Below are positions 1-11,639 of a stretch of DNA of 64,000 nucleotides, one piece after another. The stretch is from Atherix ibis (taxonomy: Eukaryota > Arthropoda > Insecta > Diptera > Athericidae), in the NCBI GenBank assembly GCA_958298945.1, contig OY282610.1, forward strand, positions 41,609,667 to 41,673,666, written 5' to 3'. Positions within the stretch are counted from its first letter, which is position 1, and every line of letters starts with the position of its first letter. The position numbers and the translations under genes are program-made. A model generated the notes under the pieces. It saw only the letters and a program-made list of their open reading frames with translations, did no database searches and was not told the DNA's origin.

Positions 1-1422
1 ATACAAAATAATAAAATGCGGTAATGATGTTATTTCAAAACGTTTTAGATGGCTATCTTTGTAAGTTTTATACTCCCGCTCGGAAATGCCATTAAATTTG
101 GATAATAACTGATACAAATTAACTTGTGGAATGATATTTTCCCGAAATTCATCAATAAATAATGGTGGCGGTGGTAGGTCACATGTTAAATAAAGGAAAC
201 TAGAGTCCTGAGATTTCTCTTGATATTCTTCTGTGGCAAGCAGTAGTGCCTTTTGTGTATCATCTAAATCGGTTGGCGGTATTTTTCTAGTGTATATTTT
301 CATTTGTCCAAGAAAAGATTTATAAATTATTGACGAATCCGGCGTCTTGTTGCCTTTAAGTGCTTTGTGGAGCGTATGAAGAAACCATGACAGAAAATCA
401 ATCGGATCACCTTGTTCGGTAATTTGAAATTGCTTATTACTCCATAAAACGACTGCCTGTAGCATTTCGTGCGGCGATACGTGGGCTTTGAAATTGCGGG
501 GATTCCAAATTTTTCGCATCAGTTCGCCAAATCTTTGTACCAAAGTGAATATAGTATCGCCGGGCTTACGTTTTATTTTCGCATAACTTTCTTCGCGCAG
601 AAAGTAATCTCGTAATGGCCCCACATGGGATAGTGCATGCAATACGACATTACAATAATCGTTTGCTTTGATATTATTTAATCCTACAACACCGGGTAAA
701 TACAATGTTCCATCTACAGTTCTTGAATATTTCACTGTACTACTATCCATATTTTTTATATCGGCTACTGTAAATGTTGGATTCAGTACGTACTTTATAT
801 CATCCAAAGATGAATCAATAATTTCATAATTGTCTGGTAAACAATAAAATGTTAGCGTATGTAAATTTAAGAAAACATGATGCGATTCGGACACTGAATG
901 TGTATAGGCATGGGTATTTGTTCCCCGACCTTGGAAGTATTTTCCGCATACGAGACAAGCGTAAACATTGATTCGAGTTAACGATATAGAACAAAGTTTC
1001 TCAAAATCAAAATCCAATAGATGCCGATTAATCGTATCGAGGTAAGGACAGATACGATACTTTGGATTAAAAACTGATGGCGTATAGGTATCTACAAGAC
1101 AAACTTCAAATCAGTTATTATAAGTATTGCTATTTATATTTATCCACTATTTATTACCATATTCTATATCATGTACTTTCGGTCTTTTCGATTTAGACGC
1201 ATTTTTATGTTCATTCTCTCTGCTATGCTGTTCCCGTGCCCGGCTTCTTTTACCTGTAAACAATTATCGTTTGTTTTTGTTAACTTAAGTTTGCATTTAA
1301 TAACTTTATAACGCATATCAATTCAAAAAAATGCAAGAATTTAACAGATAAATACACAAATCAATCAAAATGTGCAAATACTTACTACTCTCATTATGAA
1401 TTGCTCCATTTTTATTAGACAT
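1..1422 (-). CDS. Usp39: USP39/SAD1-like tri-snRNP protein, 5' part, three exons
   Basis: Spliced reading on the minus strand: exon 1 is 1386-1422 (ATG at 1420-1422), exon 2 is 1158-1253, and exon 3 is 1-1091 and runs off the window. The introns are 132 and 66 bp with GT/AG borders and the phases agree. About 408 codons are visible. After a basic Lys/Arg/Ser-rich start comes the zinc-finger UBP domain, with RICPYLDTINRHLL, the pair CLVC, and the histidines of NTHAYTHSV and HHVFL. The ubiquitin-hydrolase fold follows (GVVGLNNIKANDYCN, then RDYFLREE and LKRFEITSLPHFI). In this family the protein is part of the U4/U6.U5 tri-snRNP and is needed for pre-mRNA splicing in the nucleus. The usual catalytic Cys is Asp here (NDY), as in known USP39 proteins, so it should not be an active protease. 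The C-terminal part lies outside the window. Confidence 0.93.
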
Positions 1423-2138
1423 TTTATTACTAAACAGAGCTTATTTAACCATCTGTATACACTTGATATTCCGTGTAAGTTTGCTGTCAAAGTGATTAGA
1501 CGATACCTTGTGAAGTTAGCTACGTTAGCTGTTCTGTAAATAAAATTGTACACATTTGAAGTACGATGGGAAGTGTTAAGGCTGTTTCACAAATGAACGA
1601 TTGAGTTAACAATTGGACATTTTCACACTTCTAGTTATGTGAATCGGAACAAGTGATCGAAATATATTGTATATCCATTTTATGGTCGGAGGATTTTTTG
1701 TTAAGCGTTAACACATTTACATTAAGAATAATTTCTCTTGATGCAAACACCATTTATATCAAAAATTTGCTAAAATTCTATGCTTGTTTATGAGTTATTG
1801 TTGTTTTCAACCAGGACTGGTAGATTCCCTCGATGGTGTCGCTTAATATCCTTTTTTATTGTGTCGTAAAGATGTTTCCATTATGGATATTTCTTCACTA
1901 ATCCATTTACACATACATGAGAACCAGTTTGTTAAAGTTATTGTGTACTCTATTTCGTTTAACAAATACAGGCGAATTTTTAACATAATTATTAATTACA
2001 ATTAAATAATATAATTTTTTTTGGATGTGTATATTATGTAACTCTTTTTATTCAATTATGACTGTATAATTATAATAATAGCAAACATCATGCTTAAATT
2101 CATAACCTTAAAATATGTATATACAATAAATTAATATT
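1423..2138. other. AT-rich upstream region of Usp39, no gene seen
   Basis: This stretch holds no coding frame I can defend. It should include the Usp39 promoter and 5' untranslated region, but I see no clear TATA box or initiator. Confidence 0.5.
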
Positions 2139-2140
2139 TA

Positions 2141-2355
2141 CAGTGACGAGCAAAAGTGAACAAGTAAATTGTACTTTAAGCAAGATGTTCATATTATAGT
2201 CGTTCTGTTATAGATATTAAAAAAAATTTTTTACGTTTTGTTGGTATTTTATTAAGCTTGCTTATTTACAACAACAAAATTAATAAAACTACTTATCTGA
2301 TAGAAATTATATAAAAAAAATAACCAAAATTGCACTTGTTCATATATGCACGTTT
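2141..2355 (+). repeat. Left terminal inverted repeat of the Tc1-like element
   Basis: It matches the reverse complement of 3588-3802 over 215 bp with only a few differences, up to the shared CATATATGCACGTTT (plus-strand reading). Beyond that the two sides diverge. Confidence 0.93.
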
Positions 2356-2533
2356 TGTTCAAATGTACATGTGCACAAAATGTACCGTTTAAGAACAATA
2401 TTAGTTCTATAGTTAAACAGTAAATTTGAATCACAATGCCTCAGACGGATTATTGGTTATTTATTAAGAGTCTAGCAATTAATAATTTAGTTGTTACACT
2501 CGACTATTAGAGGAATATTGGAGTCGTTGCATT

Positions 2534-3539
2534 ATGAAGAAAATTTCTGAAATAATTAAACAAAAAATAGTTTTTTTGTTGAAAAGCGGAGAAAGTAGTC
2601 GTGAAATTTCTCGAGTTTGCAAAGTGTCGCAAACAACCGTACTAAACGTGAAAAAAACCCAGAAATTAACGGTACCAGCGGTGAAATATGGGCGAAAAAC
2701 ACTTTTGACGGACCGAGATGCAAGAGTAATGGAGCGACAATTACGATCCTGCCAGGTGAAGACGCCAAGGGAGACCTCCATTAATGTTAATAAACAAGTG
2801 AGCGAGTGGACAGCTAGAAGGGCTCTCAAAAGAATTGGAATGGTGGCATGCCAGAAGCTTAAAAAGCCTAGCCTCTCAAAAAAAAAATATAAAGGCAAGA
2901 TTAACTTGGGCTAGAGCGCATAAAAATTGGGGGGTCGATGAGTGGAAGAAGGTAATTTGGTCTGATGAAACCAAAATAAATTGAGTTAACTCAGACGGGA
3001 GATCATATTATTGGAAAAAACCCGGAGAATCCCTAAAGCCCTACCAGGTTAAAAACACTTTAAAACATGGTGGTGGGTGCATTATGACTTGGGGATGTTT
3101 CACATGGTGGAATACGTGTCCACTTGTAAAAATAGAGGGAATAATGAAGAAGGAGTATTATTTAAACTTATTAAAATCGAATTTGATTCCCTTCGTCGAG
3201 AAATGTGCGTACAATGAGCAGGATCTCGTATTTCAGCAAGATGGAGATCCTAAGCACACAGCAAAAATTGTAAAAACTTGGCTCCAAGAACAAAAATTTT
3301 CGACCATGCTATGGCCTGCACAAAGTCCGGATTTAAATCCAATTGAGAATTTGTGGGCAATTGTGAAACGGAAGCTGGCTGAACATCAAACTCTACCCAA
3401 AAATTTCGAAGAATTATGGCATCGGATTGAGGGGGAGTGGAAGAAAATTCCAAAGGAAATAATCCAAAATTTAGTTGAGAGTATGCCCAGGAGGGTTTCC
3501 GAAGTTTTAAAAAAAAAAGGGCTATGGACCAAATATTAA
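2534..3539 (+). pseudogene. Tc1-type DD34E transposase, frameshift plus stop
   Basis: The start MKKISEIIKQKIVFLLKSGE opens a helix-turn-helix DNA-binding half (2534 to about 2880). The frame then shifts in the A-run at 2879-2887. The catalytic half continues in another frame with WARAHKNWGVDEWKK, WSDET (first Asp), GGGCIMTWGCF, FQQDGDPKHTAK (second Asp) and SPDLNPIENLW (Glu). There are 34 residues between the second Asp and the Glu, so DD34E. A TGA also interrupts the frame at about 2982, just after WSDETKIN. The open piece 3084-3539 is the C-terminal part only. The gene lies centrally between the inverted repeats. All three catalytic residues are still encoded, so the damage is two lesions and not broad decay. 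Confidence 0.92.
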
Positions 3540-3587
3540 ATACCATAAAAAATACATATTATATTAACAATTCTATTAACATACACG

Positions 3588-3802
3588 AAACGTGCATATA
3601 TGAACAAGTGCAATTTTGGTTATTTTTTTATATAATTTCTATCAGATAAGTAGTTTTATTAATTTTGTTGTTGTAAATAAGCAAGCTTAATAAAATACCA
3701 ACAAAACGTAAAAAAAATTTTTTAAATATCTATAACAGAACGACTATAATATGAACATCTTGCTTAAAGTATAATTTACTTGTTCACTTTTGCTTGTCAC
3801 TG
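3588..3802 (-). repeat. Right terminal inverted repeat of the Tc1-like element
   Basis: It mirrors 2141-2355. It ends CTTGTCACTG and is followed by the TA target duplicate. Confidence 0.93.
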
Positions 3803-3909
3803 TACATACTACTAAAATGGCAGACAATATCCTCAGCCATACGTTGAAATACAGACTGGCCTGATAGTGGGAAGTTTTTAATGTTTTACTTGTTAACTAC
3901 CACTAATCC

Positions 3910-3941
3910 AGTATATTTAAAGTTGCTACTTTAAATATACT
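3910..3941. repeat. 14 bp perfect hairpin
   Basis: AGTATATTTAAAGT, loop TGCT, then its exact reverse complement. Confidence 0.9.
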
Positions 3942-4516
3942 AGGAATATTTCTAGGAACGAAAACTGCTCAGAATCTGTACAGAACATACACGTACAGTC
4001 CTATCTGCCAATCCTGTGGCGTTCTGCTAGCTATCGCACATATTTGAAGCAAATGTTAGTAAACGTAGAATTTCTTTGGGATTAGCACTCCTCCGATTGT
4101 GGAGCTTCAAGATCCAACAATTTTATATCAAAATCCCATTTTTAACCTCATTAAAGTAACTAATTTAATAAACTCTAACTCATGCAGTCTCATTTAGAGA
4201 ATTGGTAACGCCTAGATTATGGAACTCGTAATACTCAAAAAAAAAAGATTTTTTTTTATTAGTCTTGTAAGGGAAGAGACCCTCAATCTTTTTTTTTATA
4301 TTTAAATCAATGACAAATTGTTGAGGAACAAATATTTAATCACATTTTAATTTAAAACACTCTAAATTAGAATGAAATAAATGCAATTATGCAATTACTA
4401 TTTTATATTATAATATATTTCTTGCTATAAAATTTATAGTATGCCAAATCACAGAGAAAAATGAATTTCTCATAAAAGCAGATCAACAGGAATATTCGTA
4501 TTGAAATTGAAAAACA

Positions 4517-4562
4517 ATCTTGTGAGGGATTATAATATCAGCCAATTTATCCCTCACAAGAT
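4517..4562. repeat. 14 bp perfect inverted repeat
   Basis: ATCTTGTGAGGGAT at 4517-4530 is repeated inverted at 4549-4562 with an 18-nt spacer. The arms are GC-richer than the surroundings. Confidence 0.85.
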
Positions 4563-5107
4563 ATAAGATTAGTGAGCGAATTTTCTTCTGTATTAGCCAA
4601 AATTATTGATTTATCAGATAGCTCAAGGTTAATGATCTTAATTTATATACTTAAGACCTCAACACGAAGCCACAATTCCGCAGTAAAAGTTGAGAAATAT
4701 ACACCAACACTTAAGGATTCAACTCAGATGATACAAGAAAGAAAAATTAGTAATCAGGCAGACACAAAAATTAAGGTCGAATTTATAAAAACTATTTACG
4801 GTCTTATATATGGCGTTAATAAGTGCATGCCGACCATAGTTAGCCTTAGAAGGCTACCCATGCGGGAGAAATGCAATCTTCTCATGTTATATTGATTACA
4901 CCTAAAATATACTTTATTATAATCGAGTTTTTGAGATCTAGTGAATAAAATTTAAACCACTAATCAATCCTGTGTCCTTTTTCTAATGTAGGTATATTAA
5001 ACAGGTTAAAGCGGTCAGCATACGGTGTAAGTCTGAAATGAGCTTGAGAACTCCTTTGACCAACGCTTTGGGTAGCTGAAAATTAAGCTATTCTAGCATA
5101 AAATATA

Positions 5108-6378
5108 TAAGTTGTAGTAAAAATAAATCCATTATTTTTTGAAGGTTTTATTTAGCATAGATAGAATGATACGATTTAGGTCAAATATGCACCGTTTTGT
5201 TCGATAACTTGTTGCCATTTTGGAGGTAATTTCATAATGTCTCTCTCATAGAAACCCTCGTCCCTATTGGCAAAAAACTGGGACAGTCGATTTTCACAAT
5301 CTTCTCTTGAGGCGAATTTTTCACCTGCAAAATCATTCGTCATAGACAGGAAGAGGTGGTAATCACTTGGTGCCAGGTCCGGACTATAAGGTGGTTGCAT
5401 AAGAACATCCCAACTAAGGTCCCGGAACTTCTGGCGAGTCACTATCGATGTATGCGGCCTGGCGTTGTTCTGATGGAACACAATTGCTCTCCTATTGGCC
5501 AAAGCTGGCCGCTTCTGGGCGATTGCTTCTTTCAGACGGTCCAATTGTTGACAGTATAGGTCCGAATTAAGAGTTCGGCCGTAGGGGAGCAGCTCATAGT
5601 AGATGATTCCCTGCCAGTCTCACCAAACACACAGTAAAACCTTCCTGGCTATTAATCCTGGCTTGACCACCGTTTGCGCCGCGTGACCGCGATTTGACCG
5701 CGACCGTTGTCGCTTGACGTTGTCGTAAGTGACCCACTTTTCATCAACGTTGTCGCTTGATATGGATCGATATTGTTACGATTCAGCAGCGATTCGCAGA
5801 TGGAAATTCGGTCCATGAGGTTTTTTGCGATAACTCGTGTGGCACCCATACATCGAGCTTCTTTTTGTATCCAGCCTTATTTAAGTAGTTCCAAACGGTT
5901 TTTTGTGCAATGTTTAGCTCCTGGGCAATCGAAACAGTGCTTACGTGACGGTCGGACTCGACGATTTCCATGATTTTATCGACATTTTCGACAATTGGCC
6001 TTCCAGAGCGTGGTGCATCTTTGACATTAAAATTACCGGAACGGAATCGACGAAACCAAAATTGCGCGTGATTGGCTGTTACAGTATCAGAACCATAAAC
6101 ACTATTCATATTTTCAGCTGCCTGGCTTGCATTTTTGCCTTTATCGAAGAAAAACTGTAAAATATGGCGTATTTTCTCTTTGTTGGTGTCCATCTTTGAT
6201 GCGTGCTAAAAAAATACTGACTCAAGTAATTACAAAACTGTATCAGAAGCTTTTTTAGTATCAAATCTTTTCTTTCTAACGCCATCTAGTGCAACCCGAT
6301 TGCACTTTTACAACGGGAGACACAGACTCCTAAAGCCATCTATTGTCAAAATAATGGCAGAATACTTACTACACCTTA
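5108..6378 (-). mobile_element. Mariner, group M1, copy 1
   Basis: The ends TAAGTTGTAGTAAAAA and ...TACTACACCTTA are inverted repeats, with TA at 5106-5107 and 6379-6380. The transposase reads on the minus strand. The copy at 31631-32783 is nearly identical in sequence, but copy 1 has about 110-130 extra bases near its 5' end (about 6197-6335). It also has a scrambled stretch at about 5735-5775 where CGTTGTCGCTTGA is repeated and about 35 bases are lost. Length is 1271 bp, typical of mariners. Confidence 0.92.
5176..6193 (-). pseudogene. Mariner (M1) DD34D transposase, broken, second Asp lost
   Basis: The start MDTNKEKIRHILQFFFDKGK at 6193 opens the paired-like DNA-binding domain (FWFRRFRSGNF, SGRPIVENVDKI, WVPHELSQK). 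The middle of the gene is frameshifted near 5740-5850, and there is a stop after VLLCVW. The C-terminal piece 5176-5544 holds YSPDLAPSDYHLF (third Asp) and ends WQQVIEQNGAYLT. The second catalytic Asp is replaced: HQNNARPHTS, where copy 2 has HQDNARPHTS. This copy could not be active even if its frame were whole. Confidence 0.92.
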
Positions 6379-6380
6379 TA

Positions 6381-6790
6381 CGAGGTGTAATAAATCTGGG
6401 AAGTATGTATAAACTCTACTTTTCTGTTTAGTTTAACCCCTAAGTTGGTTATTAACTGTATACGGTTCATACTAGTTCCTCAAAAAAAAACATAATCAAA
6501 AATATGTCATGACCACGGACTTCTTAAAGTTAAGTTGTAAGCTATTAAAATAACACCAACAATATAAGGTATTCAAGTTTTTCTAAATATATGGTAAGTC
6601 CTGTCATTTCTATCTATGACACAGTAGAAAATTTTCATATTGTTAGCATACATAAGAATTTAAACTGCTTTATAAGCTCATTTGCTTACACAAAGCTTAA
6701 TGTCACTGACCTTATGGCTAATATCTCTGCTGAGTACCGTTATTATTTTGTCCTTGTCATTATGTCATTATTATTTAAAAATATGGTAAT
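6381..6790. other. No gene seen
   Basis: AT-rich DNA. CGAGGTGTAATAAAT directly after the mariner looks like a worn mariner end, but no partner end is visible. Confidence 0.4.
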
Positions 6791-6794
6791 ATCG

Positions 6795-7335
6795 TTCAAA
6801 ATAGCATGAGGTGATCTGAGAGGACCAATTTTGCATGACTCTTTCACATAAATAGGTCTGAATCTCACCGATGGCTTGAATGATGCTGTTCTCCAGTTCG
6901 GAAAGATTTGCTGGTTTATTGACAAAGACCACTGATTTAATGTATCCTCATAAAATAAAAAATCAAGGTGCGATAAATCGAAGTAACGTAACGTTGAAAC
7001 TTCGTCTGTAATTAGATACTTTTTTCAACTGTTGGTAGCAGGCACTGTCAATTATCATCTAATTTAGACAAAAAAAAAATATTTTACGAATGCTAGGTAC
7101 CTCTCGCCATCGCAACAGCCTAATTTGGAAAGTAAATGTTTCTAAACTCAGAGAAAACTCCTGGAATTGTAGTTGTTCTTCTTTTTAACAAGCCTAATAA
7201 TTTTGCATGTTTACGTAGCCATTCATTTTCGTCGCTGACGATGATTTTTTCACCAAATCTTCAATATGGTATAATAAATTTTCACTATTTCAAAACGTTG
7301 TTGAATCGTCGTCTAGCTCTTCATGATTAAATGGT
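6795..7335 (-). pseudogene. DD41D-type transposase relic, minus strand
   Basis: Minus-strand fragments in changing frames follow the order of a DD41D Tc1/mariner-superfamily transposase. At 7140-7335 are a SDE-like motif and NGYVNMQNY. At 6795-7010 is the C-terminus, with GYIKSVVFVNKPANLSELE and GEIQTYLCERVMQNW. Many stops and shifts. The assignment rests on several motifs in the right order and on similarity to the other relics in the window. Confidence 0.65.
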
Positions 7336-7339
7336 TGCC

Positions 7340-7672
7340 ATAGCAAAATATAGTATAAACATTTAAGAATGACAGCGTATTCATTTGAACCGTTAAAAAT
7401 AATAATAGGAACTCTTGGGATATTCGGTTAATTTTTTTTTGTAATATTTTTTTTTTGGGTATATGGTATTCACTTTACTTCTTAACGTTCTGGAATTAAT
7501 ATGAGGTAGATGATAACGGAGGAGCGTCTTGGAGAGTACTAATGTGACTTTAGAAATGATAGATTTACAACGGATCAGCTTTTTAATATAAGGTAAATTT
7601 TAGAAGGAATATTATGAATATATTGCAATATTGAGACTAGACACCTATTTGTTGATTTTAAATCTGCCTATA
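7340..7672. other. No gene seen
   Basis: AT-rich stretch before the LINE, with no motif recognised. The LINE 5' untranslated region may begin here but its border is not visible. Confidence 0.4.
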
Positions 7673-7673
7673 A

Positions 7674-8947
7674 CAGTATAACACAGATTCCACAGTCAGC
7701 AGAGAATTTTTGAAACCGGTTGGATGTCCTCGGCGTCCAAAAACATCGAAAAGAGACGTAACCTCCATCAGCTCGGCTGGCTCATCGCCGAAGGCCAAAA
7801 ACCAAAAGAAGGAAACGAACATGCCAGCATCGGTGCTGGCAGAAAATGGTTCAGGCAATAGATTCGCTCTATTGTCTGAAAATGCATGCAGTGCGACGGT
7901 ATCAAATTCGCTTACACAAGCGAATACCGACAACACGTATAAGCCACCACGCATCTTCGTCACAAATGTTATGAATTTTGCTGACCTAGGTCGTGCCATT
8001 TCGAAACGTATTGGTACTGACCAATTCGTGTGCAAGTCAAATGCGAAAGGACTTGCAATACAAGCCAAGTCTGGTGGTGCTTATAGAAGCATTGTTCAAC
8101 TACTAGAAGAAACGAAGCAAAGGTTTCATACTTATCAACCAAAGGCAGAAAAGGCCTATAAAGTGGTGATTCGTCATCTGCATCACACCACATGCGTTGA
8201 CGAAATAAAAAGCGAGCTAGAAATACTAGGACATAACGTCACTAGTATTCCAGTGTAATAAAAGATTCTCCTTTGCCACTATTTTTCGTGTCTTTGAAAC
8301 CCGCACCCAACAACCAGGACATATTCAAAATTGAAAAGTTAATGTATACGAGAATAAAGGTGGAAGAACCGTACATTAGCAAATATATAGTACAATGCTA
8401 TAAATGCCATGAGTACGGGCACACCAAGTCTTATTGTCGTCATAGTCCAAAATGCGTGAAATGTGATGGTGCACACCTCACAAGGGGGTGCAGTAAAAGT
8501 AACGCAATTCCAGCCAAATGCGTTCTCTGCGACGGTAGCCATCCCGCAAACTATAAGGGTTGCTCCACTTATAAGAAGCTTCAGGAGAAAATAAACCCAC
8601 ACACCAAAAAGAACAACCAATCCACTACTATAAATAGCCACCCAGTGCAGCAAGGTTTATCATTTGCTGCCGTCGCGGCAGGCATTTCAAACACGGAACA
8701 GCAACAACCAAAACAACGAGAACCTCAACAACAGCAACAACAGCAGCCACAACTTCAACAACCGCAACAGCAACAATATAGCAGTAAGAATTATATTCCC
8801 CCTCCGTCATTGTTATCCCAAGATACATCCTCAATGTTCTCCCAATTAACCAACACACTCATAGACCGACTAAATAAAATACTAACACCACTTGTAAATG
8901 CCTTGATGTCCATTGTGTCAGCATTATCGTCCACTGTTCAAAAATAA
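7674..8947 (+). pseudogene. LINE ORF1 (gag-like, zinc knuckles, poly-Gln), one frameshift
   Basis: The frame is open from 7674 without an ATG; the first ATG in frame is at 7821 (MPASVLAENG). An RNA-binding-like region follows (PPRIFVTNVMNFADLGRAI, YKVVIRHLHHTT). The frame shifts around 8240-8262 and continues as VIKDSPLPLFFVSLKPAP. Three zinc knuckles follow: CYKCHEYGHTKSYC, CVKCDGAHLTRGC and CVLCDGSHPANYKGC. A glutamine-rich stretch (8698-8780) comes next and the ORF ends SALSSTVQK at 8947. This is the layout of Jockey-clade gag proteins, which bind the element RNA. The stop at 8945-8947 abuts the ATG of ORF2 (TAAATG overlap), as in many Jockey elements. Confidence 0.88.
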
Positions 8948-10555
8948 ATGTCGTCGTCTACTGAAAATTCCCTCTCCATCCTTTTATGGAACGCAAATGG
9001 ATTGCACCTCCATCGACAAGAACTGGACATTCTCCTACATGACAGACGTATTGACTTTGCTCTATTAACTGAAACGCACTTTACATCCAGGTCATACTTC
9101 ACGATACGAGACTACGATACATACAGAACTGATCATCCTGACAATACGGCGCATGGTGGAACAGCTATCCTTATAAGAAAATCCATTAAACATAACATTC
9201 TCGCCAATTTCTCCTCTGAATCCCTGCAATCCACAGTTGTTACAATTGATACCTCCTTATTTAATCTTAATGTAGCATCTGTATATTGTCCTCCCAATAA
9301 ATCCATAACTGGTTCCATTTTTATATCCGAGGATTTATATCTTTCTTACACGCACTTGGAGCCTCGTTCCTTGCGGGTGGTGACAACAATGCTAAGCACC
9401 CTCAATGGGGTTGCCGCGTTGCTAACCCTCGAGGAAAGATTCTTCATGAAGTTCTATCTCATACATCATATCAAATAACCTCCCCTTCAAATCCAACATA
9501 CTGGCCAACATCTGTTTCAAAACGACCTGAAATCCTCGATTACTTCATTAGCACTCCTTCAATTACCATGAATTCTAGTATTGAAACTCTTTCCGATTTA
9601 AACTCTGATCATAGTCCTGTTCTCCTTACCCTTATTTCTAAGCCAATCTTAAAGGCTCTTCATCTTAGGCTGATAAAGGGAAAAATAGACTGGAACAGAT
9701 TTAGAAACAAATTAGACCAACAGATTGACTTGAAACGAACGTTAAAAACAGCAAATGACATTAACGATGCTGTAAATGACCTCACTATATATATACAACA
9801 TGCAGTCACAACCGCTCACATCTCTAACAATACGACACAACCACAACAACAAAATTTACCAACTAAAATACGGACTTTAATTAACAAAAAAAAGAAAAAT
9901 TAAAAAGGATGCAGTGGCAACGCGTACGAATGCCTACCTACAAACAGGAACTTAACCGACTACAACGTGAACTAAAAATGGAAATTACGAGTAGTAAGCA
10001 CTATAATGAACGGCATGAAACTTATACAAAATCGCTCAGTGACAATATTTCTTTATGGGAAGCCACTAGACGAATACTCTCGTACAAAAGAACATCACAC
10101 CCACTGAAACAAAATGACGGTAACTGGGCAAAAACAGACAAAGAAAAAGCTGAAGTATTTGCGAAACATTTGCTAAATACTTTTGCTTCACATGATGATA
10201 TAGAAGACAAATCATCGAAGAACTAATGTTCCCACTCCCTATGAGTCTTCCTCCCAAAAATTTTAAGCCCTCGGAAATTAAATCTACAATTCTGCGCCTT
10301 CCCAATACAATTCTGCGCCTTCCCTGGTTATGATTTAATAGCAGCTCCTATTCTAAAGCAAATTTCCCGAAAAGCTTTAGTTTTAATCACACATATTTTT
10401 AATAGTACACTGCGCACAACTTATTTTCCCTTACTCTGGAAATATTCTGTCATTAAAATGAATCCTAAACCAAATAAACCCATTGATTCTCCTTCCTTCT
10501 ATAGACCTATCAGCCTCTTACCAATTCTTGGTAAAATATTCTTTAAAAATTTTGC
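8948..10555 (+). pseudogene. LINE ORF2: endonuclease and partial reverse transcriptase
   Basis: The ATG at 8948 is followed by the apurinic-type endonuclease: LLWNANGL, LLTETHF, AHGGTAILIRKS and SVYCPPN. After a frameshift at about 9350 come FLAGGDNNAKHPQWG and then LNSDHSPVLLTL (9600). These are the catalytic motifs of the LINE endonuclease. A stop at about 9901 and a frame change follow, then 9909-10226 (ISLWEATRRILSYKR). The reverse transcriptase begins at 10226 with GYDLIAAPILKQI, KMNPKPNKP and FYRPISLLPILGKI. The sequence is cut before the catalytic Asp pair. Confidence 0.87.
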
Positions 10556-10559
10556 AACG

Positions 10560-11045
10560 CGATAATTTGTGACCAACAGAGCGTTAAGTGCATACGACCT
10601 TAAAAGTAGCCGCCATATTGCTAAGTTCAGTAATTCACCGGTAAGAGTAAGCCATCCTCTGCGTTAAGAGCAGAAATTCAGTCCAGAATACACGCTTAAC
10701 GAAAGAGATAGAGTCATTCAACTTCGGTAAGACTAAGGCACCCTCTGAGTCTGAGTAAGAGATGAAATTAATTGGACATGCTATTCACACACCTTGAAGG
10801 GATAAAACAGAATTGCGTCGAGTGGCGCTGTCAAAAGTCTGTTTCCACTTGATCAATTCGCTAAACAGCTGAGAAACTTAACCGGATTCACCAAAATGAA
10901 AGATTATACATTCTTTGATTTTGGCAAACCCGTATAATCCTAAAATTTATTCCGCGGATATACTCTAGTACGCACATCCAGACTGTGAATTATAACAAAC
11001 AGAAATTTTTTCAACGGTGTACAAACATAACGTGAGTTGATTGAA
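10560..11045. repeat. Unclassified repeat R2, copy 1 (right-end half)
   Basis: 10580-10760 resembles 29900-30060 in the same direction (GCGTTAAGTGCA, CCGGTAAGAGTAAG, GAATACACGC). 10990-11040 is the inverted form of 29676-29720 (a GTGTACAAACAT block). This is what a transposon with inverted ends would give if the two copies lost opposite ends. No coding capacity seen. Confidence 0.55.
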
Positions 11046-11635
11046 TGTGTACAAATTTATGTGGTGGGGTTTTTCAAATACAGGATAGAGCGCTCTACTT
11101 TTTTTTACTCTACATAAAAAATTCAGTCTGCTCATTTCAAAAATAAATTAAAAATTTCAAATTTTTCCTTTCTGACACAACACTTCATTATTTTACATAA
11201 TAAAATGCTTTTAAATTACTTAATGAATAAAACTATTCATTGCAAATAGATAAGCTTACACTTACTTTTGTCTGAGCATATGTGTATTTCGACAAAACTG
11301 AAATATGCTCATTGTTCGATATGCTACCATTTTGTGGAAAATACTGTCCTAAAACTCTCCAAAAGTCAACAAAACTGTCACGCTAGTAATTTGCTTTATA
11401 ATATTCAATAAAAACGAATAAAAAAAAAACTAAATCTCTAAAAAGTACAATTCAATTTCATATAAATATGGACAGTATAACCTTATTATTTGACAATATT
11501 GTTAATACAAAATATAATTTATAATTTTTATTGCTTTGCAATTTTTTCTTACAAATTAGTATATTATTAAACAGTACAATAAAATAGTAAAAAATTTGTA
11601 CACATGTTAAAAAAAATATTTCTTTACCTGTGAGG
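11046..11635. other. AT-rich, no gene seen
   Basis: The minus-strand open frame at 11458-11751 is low-complexity and hydrophobic, and I treat it as chance. Confidence 0.5.
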
Positions 11636-11639
11636 TTTA

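Larger units (their letters stand above)
2141..3802 (+). mobile_element. Tc1-like DNA transposon, full length, inactivated
   Basis: The element starts CAGTGACGAGCAAAAGTGAA and ends with its inverted copy ...TGCTTGTCACTG. It is flanked by TA on both sides (2139-2140 and 3803-3804), the target duplication of the Tc1/mariner superfamily. It has 215 bp inverted ends and one DD34E transposase gene on the plus strand. At 1662 bp it is a normal length for Tc1-like elements with long inverted repeats. Both ends and both TAs are intact, so it is a recent or well-preserved insertion, but the transposase is broken. Confidence 0.95.
3805..5105. other. Intergenic, no gene seen; two short perfect hairpins
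   Basis: Low-complexity AT-rich DNA. The open frame at 4572-4895 (107 codons) has no motif I recognise and no upstream context, so I do not call it. Hairpins at 3910-3941 and 4517-4562 are listed separately. Confidence 0.5.
7674..10555 (+). mobile_element. Jockey-like LINE, truncated at the 3' side
   Basis: Order on the plus strand: gag-like ORF1 (7674-8947), endonuclease (8948-9650) and a linker, then the first part of a reverse transcriptase (10226-10555). The sequence stops being LINE-like at about 10555, before the YxDD active site, so the 3' half is missing. LINEs usually lose the 5' end, so a later deletion or insertion is likely. Frameshifts lie at about 8250, 9350 and 9900. No target duplication can be seen. 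Confidence 0.88.

Noticed and set aside
4572..4895. 107-codon plus-strand ORF as a gene
   Set aside because: No recognisable motif, no splice or promoter context, and composition like chance.
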